A DNA stretch of 8,803 nt from the NCBI GenBank assembly GCA_003451355.1, contig DMDX01000071.1, forward strand, positions 1 through 8,803, read 5' to 3'. The stretch is from Cryomorphaceae bacterium (GTDB taxonomy: Bacteria; Bacteroidota; Bacteroidia; Flavobacteriales; Schleiferiaceae). The position numbers and the translations under genes were made by a program. Shown here one piece after another: positions 4,521-8,803 of this stretch. The notes under the pieces were generated by a model. It had not been told where the DNA came from, did no database searches, and saw only the letters and a program-made list of their open reading frames with translations. Each line of letters starts with the position of its first letter. The first letter of the stretch is position 1.

Positions 4521-5972
4521 CTAATAGTACGTCTTGCGACGCACCCCCGCAATGTGCTTGGCGAGTCGCATCACCTGACGGGTGTAGCCGTACTCGTTAT
4601 CGTACCACACATAGAGCACCGCGTTGCATCCGTCGGAGTGAAGCAGTGTTGCTTCGCTGTCGACAATTGAACAGCACGAGTCGCCTACGATGTCGCTTGA
4701 CACGAGCTCTGGGCTGGTCGAGAACTTGATTTGTTCGACAAGTTTGCCGCGGTACGCGGCGGATTTCAGGGCGGAATTCAGAGCTTCTCGTTCGGTCGCT
4801 TTGCTCAGGTTGAGTTTGAGAATGGCGAGTGATCCATTCGGAACCGGAACACGAATTGCATTGCTGGTGAACTTGGCTCCGAGGCCTGGGATGGCTTTGT
4901 CGATGGCGCTTCCGGCACCCGTCTCAGTGATCACCATGTTGAGGGCTGCGGCGCGGCCACGGCGGTACTTGGGGTGCATATTGTCGACCAAATTTTGGTC
5001 GTTCGTGTAGGCGTGGATCGTTTCGATGTGGCCTTGCTCGATTCCGAACTGGTCCTGCATCACTTTGAGGACGGGAACGATCGCGTTGGTGGTGCACGAA
5101 GCGGCTGAGAAGATGGTTTCGCCACCCCAATCTTGGTCGTGGTTGACTCCGAATACGATGTTCGGAATTCCTTTGCCGGGCGCAGTCAAGAGCACCTTCG
5201 TGCATCCTTTGGATTGCTGGTGGCGGGCGAGGGCCTCGCGGTCCCGAAAGGCTCCGGTGTTGTCAATGACGAGCACATTCGAGAATCCGTAGGCGGTGTA
5301 GTCAATGTCTTCGGGCTTGGCCGCGTTGATCATCAGCACGGGGCGTCCATTGACTACAAGTGCGTTTTTGGCGGAATCGGCTGAAACCGTCCCCGGGAAC
5401 GGGCCGTGGATCGAGTCGACCCGCAGGAGGGAAGCGCGCTTTTCGAGGTCTTCAGCGCCGCCGCCGCGCACGACGATTGCGCGCAAGCGCAATTGCTCGC
5501 CGCGGCCTTCTTGGGCGATGAGTTCGCGGGCCACGAGGCGTCCGATGCGACCAAATCCGTAAAGGACGACGTCGACGGGTTTCGGGGCGGGGTTGGATCC
5601 AGCCGTGAATCCGCTCAGTTTGTGCTGCAAAAAGGCCTTACGCGTGAGAAATGATCCCGCTTCGCGGCACCATTCCGTAGCGAGGCGGCCAAGGTCGAGT
5701 GAGGAATTTTGGACTCCGAACTCGTAAATGGCTTGGGCCATGGCCAAACTCTCGGCTACGGTGATTCGCTCTTCAGCCATTACCATTGCGTGCTCGTGGA
5801 TGTGCAGGACTTCTGAGGCGCGCTGGTCGAGAAGTGCCTGGCGAAAGAGGACGACTTTGACGTTGCGGTCGTAGTACAAGTCGCTTGCAACGTTCACGAG
5901 GTCGGCAGCGGATTTTTCGAGCGCAATGCGCGCTTGGACGGACGACGGGTAGGCGTTCGCGGACGGTTTCAT
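4521..5972 (-). CDS. gap: Glyceraldehyde-3-phosphate dehydrogenase, long form
   Basis: A 483-residue cytoplasmic GAPDH that interconverts glyceraldehyde 3-phosphate and 1,3-bisphosphoglycerate in glycolysis or gluconeogenesis. The Rossmann motif GFGRIGR is at 139-145, the catalytic Cys in SAASCTTNA is Cys293, the catalytic His in HAYTND is His320, and the phosphate-binding region is near RVPVPNGS (374-381). The C terminus WYDNEYGYTRQV is typical. Residues 1-130 are a helical extension absent from the ~335-residue GAPDHs but usual in the long Bacteroidota form. At the end of the second beta strand the Asp that gives NAD preference is replaced (IVVRGG), which suggests use of NADP or both cofactors and perhaps the gluconeogenic direction; that is inference. 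The ATG at 5970-5972 is preferred over a TTG one codon upstream because it follows a good promoter. It is a core gene next to the island junction. Confidence 0.93.
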   Translation of the reverse strand: MKPSANAYPSSVQARIALEKSAADLVNVASDLYYDRNVKVVLFRQALLDQRASEVLHIHEHAMVMAEERITVAESLAMAQAIYEFGVQNSSLDLGRLATEWCREAGSFLTRKAFLQHKLSGFTAGSNPAPKPVDVVLYGFGRIGRLVARELIAQEGRGEQLRLRAIVVRGGGAEDLEKRASLLRVDSIHGPFPGTVSADSAKNALVVNGRPVLMINAAKPEDIDYTAYGFSNVLVIDNTGAFRDREALARHQQSKGCTKVLLTAPGKGIPNIVFGVNHDQDWGGETIFSAASCTTNAIVPVLKVMQDQFGIEQGHIETIHAYTNDQNLVDNMHPKYRRGRAAALNMVITETGAGSAIDKAIPGLGAKFTSNAIRVPVPNGSLAILKLNLSKATEREALNSALKSAAYRGKLVEQIKFSTSPELVSSDIVGDSCCSIVDSEATLLHSDGCNAVLYVWYDNEYGYTRQVMRLAKHIAGVRRKTYY

Positions 5973-6003
5973 CAAGGTTTGGTTATTGGGTTGGGTTGTG
6001 AGG

Positions 6004-6034
6004 CAAAGTTAGCAGTCGAATGGGGTAGGCTCAA
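6004..6034 (-). promoter_or_regulatory. Bacteroidota-type promoter of gap (TTG, 20 bp, TAACTTTG)
   Basis: On the minus strand TTG (complement of 6032-6034) is followed after 20 bases by TAACTTTG (complement of 6004-6011), an exact match to the TANNTTTG -7 box with a normal spacing for the -33 element. It lies 31 bases upstream of the gap ATG, giving a leader of about 25 bases. This supports the chosen start and an independent gap transcript. Confidence 0.65.
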
Positions 6035-6059
6035 GACGATTTTGCGCAATTTATCTCAG

Positions 6060-6118
6060 CTAAGTGTCCGAAATAGAGTGAATTAAAAAAGCCGGTTTTG
6101 CGTATTTTGGACACTTAG
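6060..6118. repeat. 16-bp inverted repeat overlapping the terminator loop
   Basis: CTAAGTGTCCGAAATA (6060-6075) and TATTTTGGACACTTAG (6103-6118) are complementary at 15 of 16 positions; the odd pair would be G-U in a plus-strand RNA. The right arm includes the terminator loop and the last base of its stem; the left arm ends 26 bases upstream of the gap -33 element. The two foldings exclude each other in part. It may be a regulator binding site or an alternative RNA structure. Confidence 0.6.
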
Positions 6119-6134
6119 TCCACGCAAAACCGGC
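6085..6134 (-). terminator. Strong intrinsic terminator of the Deg-family protease gene
   Basis: Arms 6091-6103 and 6122-6134 form a perfect 13-bp stem (GCCGGTTTTGCGT with ACGCAAAACCGGC) around an 18-base loop. A second 5-bp stem can form inside the loop (TGGAC with GTCCA). On the minus strand the stem is followed by six T (complement of 6085-6090). It lies 22 bases beyond the protease stop codon and has no T run on the other side, so it acts on the minus strand only. Confidence 0.85.
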
Positions 6135-6156
6135 CTAATGCCAGGGTGAAGTGACG

Positions 6157-7602
6157 CTACAGCGCGAAGGCAAACACCTCAGCGCGGCCGTTCGGGCGGT
6201 AGCCCTGCAGAAGCACTCCGTCGCCTGGTCCGAGTTCGCCCAAAATCTGAGCTACATCGTCCGCGCTTGCCACCAAGCGGTTGTTGAGCTTGACGAGAAT
6301 AAATCCGGTTGGAACCCCAGCCTCTGCTAGTTTACCGTTGCCAGCGTCTGTGACCTTGACCCCAGAGCGAAGTCCAAATCGTGCTTTGTCAGAAGGGCTC
6401 AACGGCTCAAAGCTTGCGCCGAGTGACTGCAGTGAGGCGACGTCTTCTTTTTTAAGGACGTCAGTATTGCCTTGGCGGTTGCGAAGGGTCACGTTAAAGA
6501 CTTTCTCTTTGCCGTCGCGCAGTATGACTACCGTCATTTTGTCGCCGGGTCGGCGGCTTCCGATAACCTCGAGGAGCTCAGACATCTTTTTGACGGCTTT
6601 TCCGCCCGCCTGAATGAGGATGTCGCCCTTTTTGATGCCGGCGTCGGAGGCGGCTCCGCCCTCAGTCACATCTGAAATGTACACTCCTTGGGTTTCGCTG
6701 ATGCTCAGTTCCTTGGCGAGTTCGCTTGAGATGTCGGCGATGTTCACGCCGAGGTAGGCGCGCTGCACCACTCCGTACTTGGTGAGGTCGTCGACCACCT
6801 TGCGCACGATGTTGGCCGGAACCGCAAAGCTATAGCCCTCGTAGCTGCCGGTGCGGGTGGAGATGGCAGTATTGATTCCGATGAGGTCGCCGCGGGTGTT
6901 GATCAAGGCTCCGCCCGAGTTACCCGGATTAACTGCGGCGTCGGTTTGAATGAAGGCCTCGATGGCGGACTGGTTGTCGATGATGTTGATACTGCGGCCC
7001 TTGGCGCTAATGATGCCGGCCGTAACCGTGGAGTTCAGGTTGAACGGATTGCCGACCGCGAGTACCCACTCGCCAAGGCGCACCTCGTCACTGTTGGCAA
7101 AAGCGAGGGTCGGTAGGTTTTCGCCCTCAATCTTGAGCACCGCAAGGTCGGTGGTCGGGTCGACGCCCACCACTTTGGCACTGTATTCCTTGTTGCTATT
7201 GAGTACCACCTTGACTTCTTTGGCCTTGTCGATCACGTGGTTGTTGGTCACGATGTAGCCGTCGGGGCTGATAATGACTCCGGAACCCGATCCCTGAACG
7301 ATACGCGGCTGCATTTGGGGCGATTGGCCAAATCCGAAGAAGAAGTCCTGAAACGGATTAAACGTGTAACCCTGTTCCACGGATGTTTTTACGTGCACCA
7401 CTGCGTGCACTGCTTGTTCCGCGGCTGCGCTGAAGTCTGTAGACGTTACCAAGGCCGGATGGTCTGCGACGAGGCGTCCGTTGGATTCCGACCATGAAGT
7501 AGCCGGAGATTGGGGACCGCGCACGGTATCGTACAGGGCTGATCCGCCCACGCCCGCTGCGAGCGCGAGACCGGTGACAGCGGCAAAAGTTTTCGCATTC
7601 AT
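6157..7602 (-). CDS. Periplasmic Deg/HtrA-family serine protease (DegP/DegQ type)
   Basis: A 481-residue envelope protease and chaperone for misfolded exported proteins. Residues about 4-24 are an N-terminal signal or membrane anchor (TFAAVTGLALAAGVGGSAL). The trypsin-like domain is at about 60-275 with the catalytic triad His122 (TNNHVI), Asp152 (PTTDLAVL) and Ser229 (NPGNSGGAL), all intact. A PDZ domain follows at about 283-373 (RAYLGVNI, GGAASDAGIKKGDILIQAGG), and a second, more diverged PDZ-like domain at about 388-478. Two PDZ domains are the DegP/DegQ layout, so this is not DegS. The ATG at 7600-7602 is chosen because it starts the signal sequence; the TTG 57 bases upstream adds an unlikely leader. 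The gene is divergent from dapF, with 73 bases between the two starts, and ends in a strong terminator. Whether it is degP or degQ cannot be decided. Confidence 0.92.
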   Translation of the reverse strand: MNAKTFAAVTGLALAAGVGGSALYDTVRGPQSPATSWSESNGRLVADHPALVTSTDFSAAAEQAVHAVVHVKTSVEQGYTFNPFQDFFFGFGQSPQMQPRIVQGSGSGVIISPDGYIVTNNHVIDKAKEVKVVLNSNKEYSAKVVGVDPTTDLAVLKIEGENLPTLAFANSDEVRLGEWVLAVGNPFNLNSTVTAGIISAKGRSINIIDNQSAIEAFIQTDAAVNPGNSGGALINTRGDLIGINTAISTRTGSYEGYSFAVPANIVRKVVDDLTKYGVVQRAYLGVNIADISSELAKELSISETQGVYISDVTEGGAASDAGIKKGDILIQAGGKAVKKMSELLEVIGSRRPGDKMTVVILRDGKEKVFNVTLRNRQGNTDVLKKEDVASLQSLGASFEPLSPSDKARFGLRSGVKVTDAGNGKLAEAGVPTGFILVKLNNRLVASADDVAQILGELGPGDGVLLQGYRPNGRAEVFAFAL

Positions 7603-7675
7603 AAACGCACAATTTTTTAGGTTAAATGACGAGGAGACGAAATTCAAAAACTGTTCCACGGCCTACATTCGCAGT

Positions 7676-8449
7676 ATGTTCCGACGTTTTGTCAAGTACC
7701 ATGGAAGCGGAAACGACTTTGTCGTCGTACGCGGCTCGTTTGAAGCGCTTTGGCCTGCCATTTTGGTCGCTGAAATCTGCCACCGCCGCTACGGGGTGGG
7801 CGCGGACGGGTTCATGGTCGTTGGACCAGCTGAAGGCGCGGATTTTCGCGTCGACTACTACAACGCCGACGGAGGCTTGGGTTCGCTGTGCGGAAACGGT
7901 TCGCGCTGTGCGGTCGACTTTGCTCGGTCGCAGGGACTGTTTGCAGGTTCGGACTGCAGTTTTTTGGCGGCGGACGGCCTGCACAGGGCCCATTGGTTCG
8001 GCGACGGGCGGGTGTCGGTCCAGTTTAGCGATGCACCGCGGCCTGTTGCGCAGCACGGCGGATGGTTTGTGAATACGGGTTCGCCGCACCATGTTGCCCT
8101 AACCGACGACCTCGAATCGGTTGAACCGTTAGGCGAGGGGCGGGCCCTGCGCTTTGGCGTGTACGCCGCCTCAGGTGGAGCCAACATCAACTGGCTTGCC
8201 GCCGAAGGTGATCGCTGCGCCCTGCGCACCTACGAGCGCGGTGTCGAGGACGAGACCTTAAGTTGCGGAACCGGAGCGGTAGCCGCTGCACTATTGGCGC
8301 ATACCCAGTGGGGATTGCCCAGCCCCGTGGTCCTGGATGCCCGCGGTGGCCAACTCGAGGTGTCCTTCAGTTCAAGCCCGGAGGGCTTCACGAATATTGT
8401 ACTCACGGGTCCCGTGGCCCGCGTATTTGACGGAGAATGGACGGCCTAA
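7676..8449 (+). CDS. dapF: Diaminopimelate epimerase
   Basis: A 257-residue cytoplasmic enzyme that converts LL- to meso-diaminopimelate for lysine and peptidoglycan synthesis, without cofactor. The start motif FVKYHGSGNDF, the substrate-binding YYNADG, and both catalytic cysteines are present: Cys72 in SLCGNGSRC and Cys197 in ETLSCGTGA. NTGSPHHV and ERGVEDE, which contact the substrate, are also in place. Length is slightly below the usual 260-280. The ATG at 7676-7678 is chosen because homologues begin two or three residues before this F-x-K-x-G-x-GN motif; the frame is open for 65 further codons upstream, but these lie mostly over the divergent protease gene. A TACATTCG box, 7/8 to TANNTTTG, ends 4 bases before the ATG and would give a near-leaderless mRNA. 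The next gene overlaps its 3' end by 13 bases, so they are co-transcribed. Confidence 0.94.
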   Translation: MFRRFVKYHGSGNDFVVVRGSFEALWPAILVAEICHRRYGVGADGFMVVGPAEGADFRVDYYNADGGLGSLCGNGSRCAVDFARSQGLFAGSDCSFLAADGLHRAHWFGDGRVSVQFSDAPRPVAQHGGWFVNTGSPHHVALTDDLESVEPLGEGRALRFGVYAASGGANINWLAAEGDRCALRTYERGVEDETLSCGTGAVAAALLAHTQWGLPSPVVLDARGGQLEVSFSSSPEGFTNIVLTGPVARVFDGEWTA

Positions 8450-8803
8450 AACTCCGCGCCCTCGAACCAGAGGATCTCGACCAGCTCGTGCGCTGGGAGG
8501 CCGACCACGTCGACGCGGGGCTGCGCGTGGCCCCCTACAGTCGAGCTGTGCTCAAGCGCTACCTCGACGAGTCCCACCGTGACTTCTGGGAGGCAGAGCA
8601 AGTTCGCTTCGTGCTCTCTGCGGCCGATGGACGGGCACTCGGGTTGTTTGATGTCTTTAATGCGCAACCGGTGCACCAGCGCGCTGAAGTGGCCCTGCTT
8701 GTAGACCCTGTGTTTCGTGGTCAGGGGCTCGGACGCCAGGGCTTGAAGTTGGTCGAGGATTGGGCCTTTGCGCGCGTGGGCTTGCGGAGCCTTTATGCCG
8801 AAG
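8437..8803 (+). CDS. GNAT-family N-acetyltransferase, cut by the window edge
   Basis: The first 122 residues of an acetyl-CoA-dependent acetyltransferase; the 3' end lies outside the window. It starts MDGLKLRALEPEDLDQLVRWE, the common opening of RimJ/RimL-like GNATs. Residues 84-101 hold the acetyl-CoA motif A strand and loop, VALLVDPVFRGQGLGRQG, with R/Q-x-x-G-x-G as RGQGLG, followed by the helix LKLVEDWAFARVG and the start of the next strand. The ATG at 8437-8439 overlaps the dapF stop region by 13 bases, which indicates translational coupling. The substrate (ribosomal protein N terminus, polyamine or other) cannot be told. Composition is GC-rich like dapF. Confidence 0.85.
   Translation, partial: MDGLKLRALEPEDLDQLVRWEADHVDAGLRVAPYSRAVLKRYLDESHRDFWEAEQVRFVLSAADGRALGLFDVFNAQPVHQRAEVALLVDPVFRGQGLGRQGLKLVEDWAFARVGLRSLYAE

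Noticed and set aside
4055..4729. 224-codon plus-strand frame across the island junction
   Set aside because: It is antisense to the integrase relic and to the 3' end of gap, shows no family motif and is low in sequence order; it is a shadow frame.
7481..7675. N-terminal extension of dapF by 65 codons
   Set aside because: DapF homologues begin just before the F-x-K-x-G-x-GN motif, and the extension lies mostly antisense to the protease gene.

Overview
The window looks like chromosome from a member of the Bacteroidota, probably a flavobacterium-like lineage. The evidence is the TANNTTTG-type -7 boxes upstream of gap and of the XRE gene, almost no Shine-Dalgarno sites, a ~480-residue GAPDH with a long N-terminal extension, a Bacteroidota-style tyrosine recombinase, and a divergent degQ-like protease next to dapF. 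No species can be named from the sequence alone.

There are two visibly different halves. The right half (about 4520-8803) is GC-rich and carries ordinary core genes: a long-form GAPDH (gap) and a periplasmic Deg/HtrA serine protease on the minus strand, then dapF (diaminopimelate epimerase) and an overlapping GNAT acetyltransferase on the plus strand, cut by the window edge. The left half (1 to about 4500) is AT-richer and looks like an integrated, partly decayed mobile island. It holds a tyrosine integrase relic cut off just before its catalytic arginine, a three-gene minus-strand operon for exported proteins (tandem NTF2-like protein, four-helix membrane protein, lipoprotein with TPRs), a 25-base 3' fragment of what looks like tRNA-Asn followed by its own terminator, and a small membrane-anchored XRE regulator.

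The most telling non-coding signal is a pair of CTACCCAA direct repeats, 12 bp apart, found twice: at 869-888 near the tRNA fragment and at 4388-4407 directly upstream of the integrase relic. The same doublet with the same spacing at both ends suggests integrase arm-type binding sites. They would bracket an element of about 3.5-4 kb whose cargo is the NTF2/membrane/TPR operon. The right-hand attachment core could not be found.

Everything from degQ leftwards to the XRE gene is on the minus strand. I see no terminator between gap and the island, so gap transcripts could run into the integrase relic. The degQ-gap intergenic region holds a strong terminator whose loop is also complementary to a sequence just upstream of the gap promoter, an unusual nested inverted repeat. 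I found no CRISPR array, complete RNA gene, or recognisable defence or toxin system.
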